A DNA stretch of 64,000 nucleotides from Streptomyces sannanensis (GTDB lineage: Bacteria; Actinomycetota; Actinomycetes; Streptomycetales; Streptomycetaceae), in assembly GCF_039536205.1 (NCBI RefSeq), contig NZ_BAAAYL010000001.1, positions 3,162,001 to 3,226,000 of the forward strand. Reading direction: 5' to 3'. Within the stretch, counting starts at the first letter, position 1. The number at the start of each line of letters is the position of its first letter. Both the position numbers and the translations under genes were made by a program. The notes below the pieces were generated by a model. It did not search any database, had not been told where the DNA came from, and saw only the letters and a program-made list of their open reading frames with translations. This document shows, in pieces, positions 15,989 through 25,030 of the stretch.

Positions 15989-16918
15989 TCACGGGACCGC
16001 GAGCAGCCAGGTGATCAGGGACAGCGAGCCCATCGACAGCAGGGTGGACAGCAGCACCGCGTCCCTGGCCAGGTCGGTGTCGAGACCGTACTCGGCCGCG
16101 AAGACAAACGCGTTCTGGGCCGTCGGCAGGCCCGCGCACAGCACCACCGTGAACAGCGCGTGCCCGCTCAGGCCGAACAGCCAGCGGCCGAGCAGATAGG
16201 CGAGGAGCGGCTGGACCACGATCTTGAGGGAGACCAGGACGCGGCGCTCGGTGCGGCCGCGGGGGTCGGGGCGGGTGCGGACGTTCAGGGACATGCCCAG
16301 TGCGAACAGCGCCGCGGGTACGCCCGCTCCGCCGAGCATCCGGACCGGGGCGGTCACTTCGTCCGGGAGCCGCCAGCCCAGGGTGGCCACCGCCAGTCCG
16401 GCCGCGGACGCCGCTATGACCGGGTTGCGGAAGGGCAGTTGCAGCATCCGCACCCATCGGCCGCCTGCTCCGCGCCGTACGTCGAAATCGATGAGCACCA
16501 GGATCAGGGGCGTGATGAACAGCGTCTGGAACAGCGCCGCGGCGATCACGAACGACGTGTCCTTCAGGACGTGCACCGCCACCGGGATGCCCAGGTTCGC
16601 GGAATTGACGTACGCCGCCGCCATCGCACCGATGGCCTGGTCGGCCTGGCGGTGCCGGAACACCCGGCGGCACAGCAGCAGACCCACCGCGAACACCGCG
16701 AGCAGGCTCGCCGCGAAGACCAGCACTCCCGGCTCGGCCAGATCGGCCACCCGTGACCGGGACATCGTGAGGAACAGCAGCGCGGGCATGGCGAAGGTGA
16801 ACGCGAAACGCCCGAGGACGTGCTGCGCCTGCCCGCCGAGTACGTCGAAGCGGCCGGCGGCCCAACCGGCCGCGGTTATCGCCCAGATGGGCAGGAAACC
16901 GGAGAGGACCGCATGCAC
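15989..16918 (-). CDS. AEC (auxin efflux carrier) family transporter
   Basis: A 309-residue integral membrane protein with about ten hydrophobic segments arranged as two five-helix repeats. VNSANLGIPVAVHVLKD is the first unwound-helix motif, and AGLPTAQNAFVFAAEYG is the equivalent in the second half. The start is GTG at 16918, with MHAVLSGFLPIWAIT as first helix. Bacterial members export or import organic acids such as malate. No operon partner is evident; the phosphotransferase gene lies 48 bp upstream on the same strand and could be co-transcribed. Confidence 0.9.
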   Translation of the reverse strand: MHAVLSGFLPIWAITAAGWAAGRFDVLGGQAQHVLGRFAFTFAMPALLFLTMSRSRVADLAEPGVLVFAASLLAVFAVGLLLCRRVFRHRQADQAIGAMAAAYVNSANLGIPVAVHVLKDTSFVIAAALFQTLFITPLILVLIDFDVRRGAGGRWVRMLQLPFRNPVIAASAAGLAVATLGWRLPDEVTAPVRMLGGAGVPAALFALGMSLNVRTRPDPRGRTERRVLVSLKIVVQPLLAYLLGRWLFGLSGHALFTVVLCAGLPTAQNAFVFAAEYGLDTDLARDAVLLSTLLSMGSLSLITWLLAVP

Positions 16919-16966
16919 GTGACGCCACCCTACACGGCACCCGCCCGGCCGCCGGAGGTGTGACGT

Positions 16967-18082
16967 TCACAGCTCCGTACGCAGCCACACCGCGTACGCG
17001 GAGACGATCTGCCACTGTCCCGGGACCTCCGCCAGACCCAGCGGTCCCGCGGCCGACTCCAGGACGCCGTGGATGCGGCGGGCCACCCGGGGCAGCAGCT
17101 GCCACTGCGTCACGCCGCCCTCCCTGAGGACCAGGCCGGCCCGGATCACATCGGTGTAGACGGACTGCGCCCGCTTGTACGCCAGGATGTGCGGCAGGTC
17201 GTGCGCCCAGCCGGCCGCGCTTCCGGGACGTACGCTCTCCATCGCGTCCCGCCAGCGGGTGGCCACCCTCGACGCCTGGCCGCGCGGATAACGCATCAGG
17301 TAGAGATGCGTGGCCAGGTCGTAGAGCGGATCACCGACCATGGCAAGTTCCCAGTCGATGGTCCACAGGTCGCCCCGCGCGTCGACGACGAAGTTCTCGC
17401 GGTGCAGATCGCCGTGGAGCAGGCTGAACGGACGTCGTGTGAAGGCGGGTAGTCCGGCGGCGAACCGGGGCAGCGCGTCGGGCCGTATGCCCAGGGCGTC
17501 GAAGAGGGTGCCGAACCGAGCGGTGTTCCTGCGGCGGACGTGTTCCTCGGTGAACCGCACCAGGCAGCGCAGAAAGGCCGTGGTGTCGTGGTCGTCCGCC
17601 CCGTCCCCGGCCGTGCGGATCCGGTCCGCGGGCAGCTCGTCCGGGCTGATCACCGCCAGCTCCCGGAACAGCGTCATGAGCTGGCCGAGGTGGCGGGCGG
17701 CGAGCGGTGTGCCGGGAGGGCAGCGGTCGGCGAGGGTCCGGCCCTCGACGAATCCGTGCAACGGGACACCGTCGACCTCGACGACCTCGGGTATCCGCCG
17801 GACGCGGCCCTGCAGGGCGGCGAGCAGCTCGTCCTCCGAGGTGAAACAGCGCCGGTCGAACGACTCCACGCCCGGTCGGCGTTCGCGCAGCTTCACCCGC
17901 TCGATGCGGCGGAGCAACGATGCGTCGAAGGTGGGGACGGCGGCGGGCGCGAAGACGTACGCCTCGTGGTGGTAGCCCTTCAGCGGGCCGACCACTTCGC
18001 CGCCCGCACGGCTCAGGGCCATGGCTCGCTGCCGCACCGGCGACGCACCCGGGACCGCCGTCAGTGGTGTGTTGCGCCTCAT
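16967..18082 (-). CDS. aminoglycoside-phosphotransferase-like kinase family protein
   Basis: It has 371 residues of APH/choline-kinase fold. The catalytic loop is LLHGDLHRENFVV (Asp base, Asn metal ligand), and the metal-binding Asp follows in WTIDWELAMVGDPLYDLATH. The N-terminus is LKGYHHEAYVFAP, a nucleotide-loop variant seen in small-molecule kinases. The start at 18082 has no clear ribosome site; an internal ATG at 18022 (MALSRAGGEVV) is possible. Substrate is unknown; similarity to resistance enzymes does not prove resistance. Confidence 0.85.
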   Translation of the reverse strand: MRRNTPLTAVPGASPVRQRAMALSRAGGEVVGPLKGYHHEAYVFAPAAVPTFDASLLRRIERVKLRERRPGVESFDRRCFTSEDELLAALQGRVRRIPEVVEVDGVPLHGFVEGRTLADRCPPGTPLAARHLGQLMTLFRELAVISPDELPADRIRTAGDGADDHDTTAFLRCLVRFTEEHVRRRNTARFGTLFDALGIRPDALPRFAAGLPAFTRRPFSLLHGDLHRENFVVDARGDLWTIDWELAMVGDPLYDLATHLYLMRYPRGQASRVATRWRDAMESVRPGSAAGWAHDLPHILAYKRAQSVYTDVIRAGLVLREGGVTQWQLLPRVARRIHGVLESAAGPLGLAEVPGQWQIVSAYAVWLRTEL

Positions 18083-18137
18083 TCAGTGAGTGTCACGTCT
18101 GAAGCGGCGGTTTCCCAGAGGGCCTCCGGCCTCGGTG

Positions 18138-18860
18138 CTACGGGAGTGGCCCGTTCTCGCTCACCGCGGCGGCCAGCTCCTCGACGCCGTCGACGACGAA
18201 GTCCGCCCCGGCCTCGGCGAGGAGCCCCCGCTTGGACGGCTTCCGGTGGTAGCCGACGAACGTGGCCCCGACGGCGCGGGCGGCCTGGAGGTCGGTGAGG
18301 GCGTCACCGATCATCAGGCCGTGTTCGGGTGCCACTCCGGCGGTGTCGAGGACCTGCAGGAGGGAGGCCGGGTCGGGCTTCATACGGGCCACGTCCTGAT
18401 ACCGGCCCACGATCAGCGGTTCCTCGACGAGGCCGGAGAGCGATTCGCGCAGCAGATAACTCCTGATCGCAGGTGCGCAGTTGTTGGAGGCGATCGCGAG
18501 TGGCCGACCCGTCTCGTGCCAGAGCTTCATGAACTCGGCCGCACCGGGAGTCGGTTCGGCACCTTGGGCGGCCTCCACCTCGCGCGTGTCGAGCAGTTCG
18601 CGCTGCTCGTCGACGAGAGCGCACGGCCCGAGGGCCCAGGCGTAGCCGCGGAGCACGGCGAGCGGGTCCGGGTTCCCCTCGAGCTCCGGGAGGGCCTGCC
18701 CGTGTTTCTCGGCGAGCAGCTGCAGCTCGGCGGCGATACCGGGGGCGGCGAGGCCGGCGAAGAGCCGGCAGATGGGGCCGTCGAAGTCGAGGATCACGCA
18801 CTCGGCACGCGCCAGCGCATGCCGAAGCGTCAGGGGGAGGGAGTCGGTGGAGGGCCGCAC
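18138..18860 (-). CDS. HAD superfamily hydrolase
   Basis: It has 240 residues. Motif I is VILDFDGPICRLF (nucleophile and acid Asp), motif II is IASNN, motif III is the Lys in MKPDPASL, and motif IV is MIGDALTDLQAA. The cap domain is helical and lies after motif I. It probably acts as a phosphatase on a small metabolite. It starts at GTG 18860, two bases after the stop of the GntR gene, so the two are translationally linked and the regulator likely controls or senses the same compound. Substrate is unknown. Confidence 0.88.
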   Translation of the reverse strand: MRPSTDSLPLTLRHALARAECVILDFDGPICRLFAGLAAPGIAAELQLLAEKHGQALPELEGNPDPLAVLRGYAWALGPCALVDEQRELLDTREVEAAQGAEPTPGAAEFMKLWHETGRPLAIASNNCAPAIRSYLLRESLSGLVEEPLIVGRYQDVARMKPDPASLLQVLDTAGVAPEHGLMIGDALTDLQAARAVGATFVGYHRKPSKRGLLAEAGADFVVDGVEELAAAVSENGPLP

Positions 18861-18862
18861 GG

Positions 18863-19723
18863 TCAGAAATCCGCCTCTTTGGACAGGGTGGGGGTGTTCC
18901 AGGTGTTCTCGAACCACTTCTGGACCATCCCCACGAAGCCCACCTGGTCGGGCGGGGACCCGGCGGAGGCGCGATAGGGGTACATCGTCGCTCCGAGCCC
19001 CAGGGAGTCGATGATCTCGATGACCTCCCCGTCGTCGAGGGTGACCGGCCGCTTCTCGGGTGTGTAGAGGCCGTGCAGCGCCAGACGGCGATTCAGGACG
19101 TACAACTTCATCTGGGGCGACTGGGACACGGTCCTGACCTGGACCGACACCTCGGGCACCAGGTCCAGGTCGCGCAGCAGATGGAGCGTGTCCCGCAGTG
19201 TTGTCGCGTGGCCCACCAGGATGCGCCGCAGCCGGGCGCGCGGGCGGGGGTCGGACGGGTCCTCCACGGAGACCGGAATGGCGAGATTGGCGCGGGTGTC
19301 GGGCAGCAGGAGGCGGGCCGTGATGGACCTCGGCGGCCGGATCTCCTTGGCCACGATGCGGTCCTTCTGCTCGGCCACCGTCCTCACCAACGACTCGGTC
19401 GTCATCGAGAAGACGTCGAGGGTGACCTCGGTGGCCTCGAACGCCTCGGCCACATACGGCTTGAGCAGCACCATGGGAGCCTTCTCGGAGACCAGGTCCA
19501 GGCCCTCCTTGACGAGCGCGCCGCTGCCCTGGTGCGTCTCGATCAGCCCTTCGGCGCGCAGCACGGACAGCGCCCTGATCACCGTGTCGCGGGACACGCC
19601 GTGCTCCTGCGCCAGCTCACGCTGGGTGGGGAGGCGCTTCCGCGGGCCGTACGCACCGGCCGCGATCTGGGAGCGCAGCTTGTCGGCGATCAGCTCGTAG
19701 TCGTGCTTGCTGCCACTGGCCAT
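18863..19723 (-). CDS. GntR family regulator
   Basis: It has 286 residues. The winged-helix domain is at about 8-75: LIADKLRSQIAAGAYGP, then RELAQEHGVSRDTVIRALSV and EGLIETHQGSGALV. The C-terminal effector domain (about 90-280) is not a standard UTRA pattern that could be assigned with confidence. The start MASGSKHDYEL was chosen over a longer frame. A perfect CAACCAGCGCTGGTTG palindrome lies 13 bp upstream, so autoregulation is likely. The HAD hydrolase gene follows with a 2-bp gap. Confidence 0.88.
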   Translation of the reverse strand: MASGSKHDYELIADKLRSQIAAGAYGPRKRLPTQRELAQEHGVSRDTVIRALSVLRAEGLIETHQGSGALVKEGLDLVSEKAPMVLLKPYVAEAFEATEVTLDVFSMTTESLVRTVAEQKDRIVAKEIRPPRSITARLLLPDTRANLAIPVSVEDPSDPRPRARLRRILVGHATTLRDTLHLLRDLDLVPEVSVQVRTVSQSPQMKLYVLNRRLALHGLYTPEKRPVTLDDGEVIEIIDSLGLGATMYPYRASAGSPPDQVGFVGMVQKWFENTWNTPTLSKEADF

Positions 19724-19735
19724 CCACCAACCGTA

Positions 19736-19751
19736 CAACCAGCGCTGGTTG
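19736..19751. promoter_or_regulatory. 16-bp perfect palindrome CAACCAGCGCTGGTTG, GntR operator candidate
   Basis: It is 13 bp upstream of the GntR start. Extra half-sites with the same CAACCAG core follow at about 19791-19797 and 19815-19821, giving a cluster of sites between the two divergent genes. Confidence 0.6.
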
Positions 19752-19958
19752 CAGGGCGAGCACCCTGCTTGAGCGACAACTAATCCGAACAACCAGACAA
19801 GTTTGAGGGTTACCAACCAGCGGGCATCTCTTCGACACGGCAACCCCACCAATTTGTACGGGAGTTGCGAGGTTGACCGGACCCACAGCGGGGCCGTCCA
19901 AGCGGCACAACGGCGTGCGGGCGCCGACGCCCCTCACACCTTGAAGGAGTTGACCGCC

Positions 19959-20147
19959 ATGCCTCTGCTCGCCCTCGTCCTCTCCGTCTTCTCCCTCGGC
20001 TTCGAGCAGCTCGTCCAGTGGAGGTACGGCGCCATGGGCGTGATCGGCCTGGTGCTGCTCACCATCGGCTTCAAGGCCAGGAACAGCACCTGCATCGGCA
20101 TCGGCGCGGTGGTGCTGGTCCTGCTCTTCTCCCAGCCCACCACCTGA
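19959..20147 (+). CDS. small membrane protein, 62 residues
   Basis: MPLLALVLSVFSLGFEQLVQ forms one helix, and VIGLVLLTIGFKARN plus IGIGAVVLVLLFSQ form two more hydrophobic stretches. AAGGAG lies nine bases before the ATG at 19959. The frame extends further upstream, but that part has no ribosome site and runs through the GntR operator zone. It is divergent from the GntR gene and convergent with the Eis-like gene (1-bp gap). No family recognised. Confidence 0.72.
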   Translation: MPLLALVLSVFSLGFEQLVQWRYGAMGVIGLVLLTIGFKARNSTCIGIGAVVLVLLFSQPTT

Positions 20148-20148
20148 C

Positions 20149-21396
20149 TCAGAAGACGTCGGGGCACCAGGGCCGGCGCGCCGTGCGGAACAGCGTGTCG
20201 GCCACCGCGGCGGCACCCGGGGTCTCCTCCGTCACGCGGCCCAGGGCCGCGAGGCGCGTCGCCGACTCGTCGCCCAGGTAGAGCGTGCTCAGCTCGCCGA
20301 GCTCCAGGGTGAGGTCGGCGGTCCGGGTGGTCGGGGCGCAGCTCGCGCCGTCCGGCGTGGCATCCAGGCGGAAACGGCCGCCGGACAGGCCCGACGCGTC
20401 ACGGACGTCCAGGACGAGCGTCGCGGACGTCGGGTACGTACGGGCCTCCAGCGCGCGTAGGACATCCAGGATCCGCACCCACAGCGTGTCCGCGTGCGTG
20501 ACGACGCGGGCCGCCCGCGGGTCGGGCAGCAGCAGCGGAAGCAGGTCGTCGGGAGCGCGGTGGCCCGTGCGGACCTTGACGATCCAGTCGATCGAGCAGA
20601 GGTACTGCCACAGGGCGCGCTCGGCCGCCGGGGAGACGGCGATCAGGCCTTGGACGGTCGCGGTGTTGAGCGGCTGCTTGGCATCGCCCCAGTGATCGTC
20701 GACCTTGTAGGAGACCAGGCCCTCCATCTCGCCGGAGGCGGAGCGGTACACCGCGTAGAAGGGCTCCGTCCAGGCGCCGGAGCCCATCAGGTGCGACTGG
20801 CCGGTGAACACCTGCCACCAGCGCTCGTTGCGGCTGACCGCTCCGGGCTGCCGACGGCGGAAGCGCTCGTACAACTCGGGGCCGGCCTTGCGGACCTCGT
20901 CCGCGTCCACCAGGTCGATGCGCCCGCCGTCGCCCGGCAGCGGCCGGTGCGGGTCGAGCCCGGTGCGCAGGACGTCGATCTCCCAGTCCGTGATCCAGGC
21001 GGCGGGGCCGAAGCCGTAGCGTCCGTAGATCGGGTACTCGGCGGCGTTCAGCGTGGACACCACGTCGCCGCGTTCCTTGGAGGCGGCGAGGTCCTCGGCC
21101 ATCATGCGGCTGAGCAGCCCGCGGCGGCGGTGCGTCGGCGAGACGGTCACATTGGTGACCGCGGCCGCCGGAAGCGCGGCGCCGCCGACGGCGGTGAGTT
21201 CCTGCGCAAAGGAACGGAACGTGGCGACGCACCGGCCGCCGTCGAAGGCGCCCCGGGTGCGGGAGAAGTCCGTGTACGGCCCGCGGTCGGCGACCTCCTC
21301 GTCCGAGACCACCGGCGCGTACAGAAACCCGGTGGCCACCGCGCGCAGCCACTCCGGGAACTCGGATTCGGTGATCGTACGGACTTCGAGGCTCAT
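20149..21396 (-). CDS. Eis-like GNAT N-acetyltransferase
   Basis: It has 415 residues, the usual length of the Eis family. The first GNAT domain carries [20 protein letters not shown] (acetyl-CoA loop). The middle domain has [12 protein letters not shown], and the C-terminal sterol-carrier-like domain ends with a free carboxylate (CPDVF), which in Eis enzymes takes part in catalysis. Mycobacterial Eis acetylates aminoglycosides and peptides at several amines; what the Streptomyces members modify is largely unknown. Single gene. Confidence 0.88.
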   Translation of the reverse strand: MSLEVRTITESEFPEWLRAVATGFLYAPVVSDEEVADRGPYTDFSRTRGAFDGGRCVATFRSFAQELTAVGGAALPAAAVTNVTVSPTHRRRGLLSRMMAEDLAASKERGDVVSTLNAAEYPIYGRYGFGPAAWITDWEIDVLRTGLDPHRPLPGDGGRIDLVDADEVRKAGPELYERFRRRQPGAVSRNERWWQVFTGQSHLMGSGAWTEPFYAVYRSASGEMEGLVSYKVDDHWGDAKQPLNTATVQGLIAVSPAAERALWQYLCSIDWIVKVRTGHRAPDDLLPLLLPDPRAARVVTHADTLWVRILDVLRALEARTYPTSATLVLDVRDASGLSGGRFRLDATPDGASCAPTTRTADLTLELGELSTLYLGDESATRLAALGRVTEETPGAAAVADTLFRTARRPWCPDVF

Positions 21397-21522
21397 GCGG
21401 CCACGTTAGGCGGCCAACGCGGATTCTGGCCACGAGTTTTGTGCGGGCGTTCTCCGCGACCTCCGCGGGGCGAGCCAGCTCCGCAGGGCGGCCCGGTCAG
21501 CGCTCTCCGTCAGGTGAACCGG

Positions 21523-21555
21523 TGTGTCCGTCCTCAGGCGCCGGACGGGCTGGGG
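21523..21555. repeat. dispersed stem-loop repeat, copy A
   Basis: TGTGTCCGTCCTCAGGCGCC followed by GGACGGGCTGGGGG. GTCCG(TC) and (C)CGGAC pair to form a short stem. Copies B and C are at 21816-21850 and 34724-34760. Confidence 0.7.
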
Positions 21556-21815
21556 GTTGCTGCCGGTCGCCGGTGGCCGCTCCGGGGATACCGCCCGGGC
21601 CGGGCATGCTGTGTTTTCCAGGGCGTGACATCAGCGGCTGCGCCGCGGTCCCCGGACCCCCGTACGCCGCGCGGTCTCGTGGTGCGTGGGGTCGACCGGC
21701 AGGTTCGCGCGTCACACATCACGTTTTACGGCCCGGACGGCACCCCCTGCACGGCCCCCTTCACACGCCACCGGTTCGGTTGTGGGAAGTGACGGTCTCC
21801 GTCCGGGTTGGCCGG

Positions 21816-21850
21816 TGTGTGTCCGTCCCCGAACGCCGGACGGGCTGGGG
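21816..21850. repeat. dispersed stem-loop repeat, copy B
   Basis: TGTGTGTCCGTCCCCGAACG followed by CCGGACGGGCTGGGG. It has the same core as copy A and lies 46 bp from the asparaginase stop, where it may help end transcription. Confidence 0.7.
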
Positions 21851-21896
21851 TTCCGGCCGTCGGCCGGTGGGCGACGGCCCGGCCGCGTCGACGCGC

Positions 21897-22871
21897 TCAG
21901 AACGTCGCGCGGATCGCGCCCACTTCCCGGCCGCCGCCCAGGAGGGGTGCGGTGCCGATGCGGGAGACCACCGGCGCGTCCACGCCCAGCATCTGCAACG
22001 CCCGGGCCAGCACCGGGCCCAGCGCGCGGCTCGCGCCGTCGTCGATCTTGAAGGCGAGGGCGCGGCCGTCGGCCAGGGCCACCGCCTGGACGGCCTCGGC
22101 GCCCATCTTCGACAGCGTGCCCGGCACCTCGCGCATCAGCCAGGTGTCCGGACGGCGGGTGCCGGCGACGTACTCGGGGTGGGCCCGCATCGCGTCGGCG
22201 ACCCGGCGCTCGGCCGTCCCCTCCTCCGCCAGCACGAAGTGGCGGAACGCCCGCGCCAGGCCGACGACGCTGACGGCCATCAGCGGGGCGCCGCAGCCGT
22301 CGGTGCCGACCGCGGCGACCGGCTCGCCCGCGGCCTCCTCGACGACCGTGTGGACGAGCTGCTGGAGCGGGTGCTCCGGCGCGAGGTAGGAGTCCAGCGG
22401 CCAGCCGTTCAGCGCGCACGCGGCGAGCATCGCGGTGTGCTTGCCGGAGCAGTTCATGGTGACCCGGTCGCGGACACCCCCGCCCGCCAGGTAGGTCTCC
22501 GCCTCGGCCGGGTCGAGCGGCAGGTCCGGCGGGGTCTGCAGATCGGCCTCGGACAGTCCGTGGTCGGCGAGCATCTTGCGCACGAGGTCGAGGTGGAAGC
22601 CCTCGCCGGAGTGGCTCGCGGCGGCCAGCGCCAGCCGTTCCCCGGACAGGTCGAGGCCGGCCCGCAGCACGGCGGCGGCCTGCATGGGCTTGTTGGAGGA
22701 CCGCGGGAAGACCGGGCGGGAGACGTCCCCGAGGGCCAGTTCCACGCTGCCGTCGGCCGCAAGGAGGACCAGGGAGCCCCGGTGATGCCCCTCGACGAAA
22801 CCGGACCGTACGACGTCGGCGAGGACGGGGGATATCGGGGCGGGGGCGGTGCCGGACGTGATGGAGGACAT
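21897..22871 (-). CDS. asparaginase (Rhizobium etli AnsA / Asparaginase_II family)
   Basis: It has 324 residues and should hydrolyse L-asparagine to aspartate and ammonia. It belongs to the family unrelated to E. coli AnsB. Conserved motifs are PRSSNKPMQ (the Ser-x-x-Lys pair), TMNCSGKHTAMLAAC (Cys-Ser-Gly-Lys-His) and VGTDGCGAP. There is no signal peptide, so it is cytoplasmic. The ATG at 22871 is taken as the start. It lies 55 bp upstream of rsiG's stop codon on the same strand. Substrate preference is inferred from the family. Confidence 0.9.
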   Translation of the reverse strand: MSSITSGTAPAPISPVLADVVRSGFVEGHHRGSLVLLAADGSVELALGDVSRPVFPRSSNKPMQAAAVLRAGLDLSGERLALAAASHSGEGFHLDLVRKMLADHGLSEADLQTPPDLPLDPAEAETYLAGGGVRDRVTMNCSGKHTAMLAACALNGWPLDSYLAPEHPLQQLVHTVVEEAAGEPVAAVGTDGCGAPLMAVSVVGLARAFRHFVLAEEGTAERRVADAMRAHPEYVAGTRRPDTWLMREVPGTLSKMGAEAVQAVALADGRALAFKIDDGASRALGPVLARALQMLGVDAPVVSRIGTAPLLGGGREVGAIRATF

Positions 22872-22926
22872 GGGGGGCCTTCCGGGGGCGCGAGACCCGC
22901 GCCCGCCGAAGGGGGTTTCCCTCGTC

Positions 22927-23502
22927 TCAGGTGAGCAGGTCGTCTACTTGTGCTTCCCCTTCACGGTACCTGCGGGCGATCTCGGCGCCGCAGTCGTCGG
23001 CGGTCCGCTGGAGCTGCTGGCGGCGCCGCGACACCTGCTGCTCGTAACCGACCAGACGGCCCATCGCCGCGTCCAGCTCCTCGTCCGTACGGGCGGAGAG
23101 GTCCGAGAGCGCGACCTCGTCGAGCATCTCGGCGGCAAGCGTGCGGTACTCCTCGCCGCGCGGAGTGCAGAGCGTCACATGGCGGGCGGAACTGCCGCGC
23201 CCCGACGGCGTGTCGGCGAGGATCTCGGAGAGCCGGTCCACGACGGGTGCCTGCCGTCCGGTGCGCCGGGCGAGCTCGGCCCGCAGGATGTCGATCCGGC
23301 CGTGCAGCAGCCGCCGCACATAGCTGAGATCCGCCTCGTCGCGCCGCGAGTCGCGGCGCAGAGCACGCAGCTCGACCAACTGGAGCCCGCTCAGCCCGGG
23401 TTGGCGCGGGGCAGGTGGTGCGGGCGGACACGCGGCCGCATGGACTGTATGCGTAGGTGCCGGTACGGGACCGGGCGACTGCCCGGCACCAGATGTGCTC
23501 AT
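22927..23502 (-). CDS. rsiG: RsiG-like c-di-GMP-dependent anti-sigma factor (WhiG antagonist)
   Basis: A 191-residue helical protein. RsiG is known to bind the sporulation sigma factor WhiG when loaded with c-di-GMP, through two copies of an E-x3-S-x2-R-x3-Q-x3-D motif on an antiparallel helix pair. Here copy 1 is E56-S60-R63-H67-D71 (EADLSYVRRLLHGRID), with His replacing Gln. Copy 2 is complete: E154-S158-R161-Q165-D169 (EQQVSRRRQQLQRTAD). The N-terminal 40 residues are Pro/Ala-rich and disordered. The ATG at 23502 follows GAGGGGACGG. It is divergent from dtd. The His67 change could affect c-di-GMP contact. Confidence 0.85.
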   Translation of the reverse strand: MSTSGAGQSPGPVPAPTHTVHAAACPPAPPAPRQPGLSGLQLVELRALRRDSRRDEADLSYVRRLLHGRIDILRAELARRTGRQAPVVDRLSEILADTPSGRGSSARHVTLCTPRGEEYRTLAAEMLDEVALSDLSARTDEELDAAMGRLVGYEQQVSRRRQQLQRTADDCGAEIARRYREGEAQVDDLLT

Positions 23503-23622
23503 GCGTGAACCGTCCCCTCGACCGGTGCGTCGGGCTGTGCACCGCCTGTGAGCATCGTGCCACTCCGGGTCGCGCGAACGCAGGCGCACAGCACCCGTTC
23601 GGCCGCAGGCATCATGGTGCAT

Positions 23623-24048
23623 ATGCGTGCAGTGGTGCAGAGGGTCGACGGCGCGAGCGTGACCGTCGCGGGCGAGACGGTCGGCGAGATCATCGGTGAG
23701 GGGCTGTGCGTCCTGGTGGGGGTCACCCACGGGGACACCCCGGAGAAGGCGGCCCAGCTGGCCCGGAAGCTGTGGTCCGTACGGATCCTGGAGGGCGAGA
23801 AGTCCTGCTCCGACGTGAACGCCCCGCTCCTGGTGATCTCCCAGTTCACCCTCTACGGAGACGCCCGCAAGGGCCGACGCCCCACCTGGAACGCGGCGGC
23901 GCCCGGCGAGGTCGCCGAGCCGCTGGTCGACGAGGTGGTGGCGCAGCTGCGGGCGCTGGGCGCGCAGGTGGCGACGGGCCGGTTCGGGGCGGACATGCGC
24001 GTCTCGCTCACGAATCACGGCCCGTTCACGGTGCTGCTCGAGGTCTGA
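23623..24048 (+). CDS. dtd: D-aminoacyl-tRNA deacylase
   Basis: A 141-residue cytoplasmic proofreading enzyme that hydrolyses D-aminoacyl-tRNAs (and Gly-tRNA-Ala mischarge). Both active-site motifs are present: [20 protein letters not shown] (Ser-Gln-x-Thr) and the Gly-cisPro loop [12 protein letters not shown] at the C-terminus. The start [13 protein letters not shown] is the family start; an upstream in-frame extension was rejected. It is convergent with ygfZ, with a 6-bp gap. Confidence 0.94.
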   Translation: MRAVVQRVDGASVTVAGETVGEIIGEGLCVLVGVTHGDTPEKAAQLARKLWSVRILEGEKSCSDVNAPLLVISQFTLYGDARKGRRPTWNAAAPGEVAEPLVDEVVAQLRALGAQVATGRFGADMRVSLTNHGPFTVLLEV

Positions 24049-24054
24049 CAGGCC

Positions 24055-25020
24055 CTACGGCTCGACAACGACTTCCTGGGCCGCGGCGGTCGTACCCGCC
24101 AGCAGCGGGGCATCCACCGGGACGTTCCGCTTGACCAGCGCCAGCGCGATCGGGCCCAGCTCGTAGTGTCGGGCCGAGGTGGTCACGAAGCCCAGCTGGC
24201 GCCCCTCCGGGCCTTCCTCGGCGAGCCGCACCGGGTCGCCGTGTCCCGGCAGATGTACCTCGCTGCCGTCCAGGTGCAGGAAGACCAGCCGGCGCGGCGG
24301 CTTGCCCAGGTTCTGGACCCGGGCGACCGTCTCCTGGCCGCGGTAGCAGCCCTTCTGGAGGTGGACGGCGGTGCCGATCAACCCGATCTCGTGCGGGATG
24401 GTCCGGTGGTCGGTCTCGAAGCCGAGTCGGGGCCGGTGCTGCTCGACGCGCAGCGCCTCGTACGCGAGGATGCCGGCCGTCGGGCCGTGGGCGGCCGCGT
24501 ACGCCTCCAGCCCCTCGCGCGGCAGGAACAGGTCCCGGCCGTACGCGGTCTCCCGCACGACGACGCCTTCCGGGGCCACGGCGATCGAACCGGCCGGCAG
24601 GTGCACCACCGCGAAGTCGGCCGTACGGTCCGCGACCTCGACCTTGTAGAAGAACTTCATCGACTCCAGGTACGCGATCAGCGCGTCCTGGGTGCCGGGT
24701 TCGACATGCGCCCAGACCGTCTCGCCGTCGTCGACGAGGTAGAGGGCGTGCTCGATGTGCCCGTGCGCGGAGAGGATCAGCGCCTCGGTGGCCTGCCCCG
24801 GCGGCAGGTCGCTGACGTGCTGGGTGAGCAGAAGGTGCAGCCAGCTCAGCCGGTCCTCGCCGGTGACGGCGATGACGCCGCGGTGCGAGAGATCCACGAG
24901 GCCGGCGCCGTCCGCGAGCGCACGCTGCTCGCGGAACAGGTCGCCGTAGTGGGCGGCGACACCTTCGTCGCGTCCTTCGGCGGGGACAGCGCCGGGCAGG
25001 GACAGCAGGGGGCTTCTCAT
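24055..25020 (-). CDS. ygfZ: YgfZ-type folate-binding Fe-S cluster repair/assembly protein
   Basis: A 321-residue homologue of aminomethyltransferase T-protein (GcvT fold). The family signature K-G-C-Y-x-G-Q-E is present as LQKGCYRGQETVARV, with the functional Cys. VDLSHRGVIAVTGEDRLSWL is the N-terminal folate-binding region. It supports maturation of some Fe-S enzymes such as MiaB. It lies 10 bp downstream of nur and is probably the last gene of a small-peptide/nitrobindin/nur/ygfZ unit. Confidence 0.9.
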   Translation of the reverse strand: MRSPLLSLPGAVPAEGRDEGVAAHYGDLFREQRALADGAGLVDLSHRGVIAVTGEDRLSWLHLLLTQHVSDLPPGQATEALILSAHGHIEHALYLVDDGETVWAHVEPGTQDALIAYLESMKFFYKVEVADRTADFAVVHLPAGSIAVAPEGVVVRETAYGRDLFLPREGLEAYAAAHGPTAGILAYEALRVEQHRPRLGFETDHRTIPHEIGLIGTAVHLQKGCYRGQETVARVQNLGKPPRRLVFLHLDGSEVHLPGHGDPVRLAEEGPEGRQLGFVTTSARHYELGPIALALVKRNVPVDAPLLAGTTAAAQEVVVEP

Positions 25021-25030
25021 GAAAAGAAGC

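Larger units (their letters stand above)
21397..21896. other. intergenic region with two dispersed repeats
   Basis: Five hundred bases without a supported gene. It holds two copies of a GTCCGTCC-N6-CGGACGGGCTGGGG element at 21523-21555 and 21816-21850, about 290 bp apart. The DNA between them is GC-rich with no coding signature. Confidence 0.6.
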
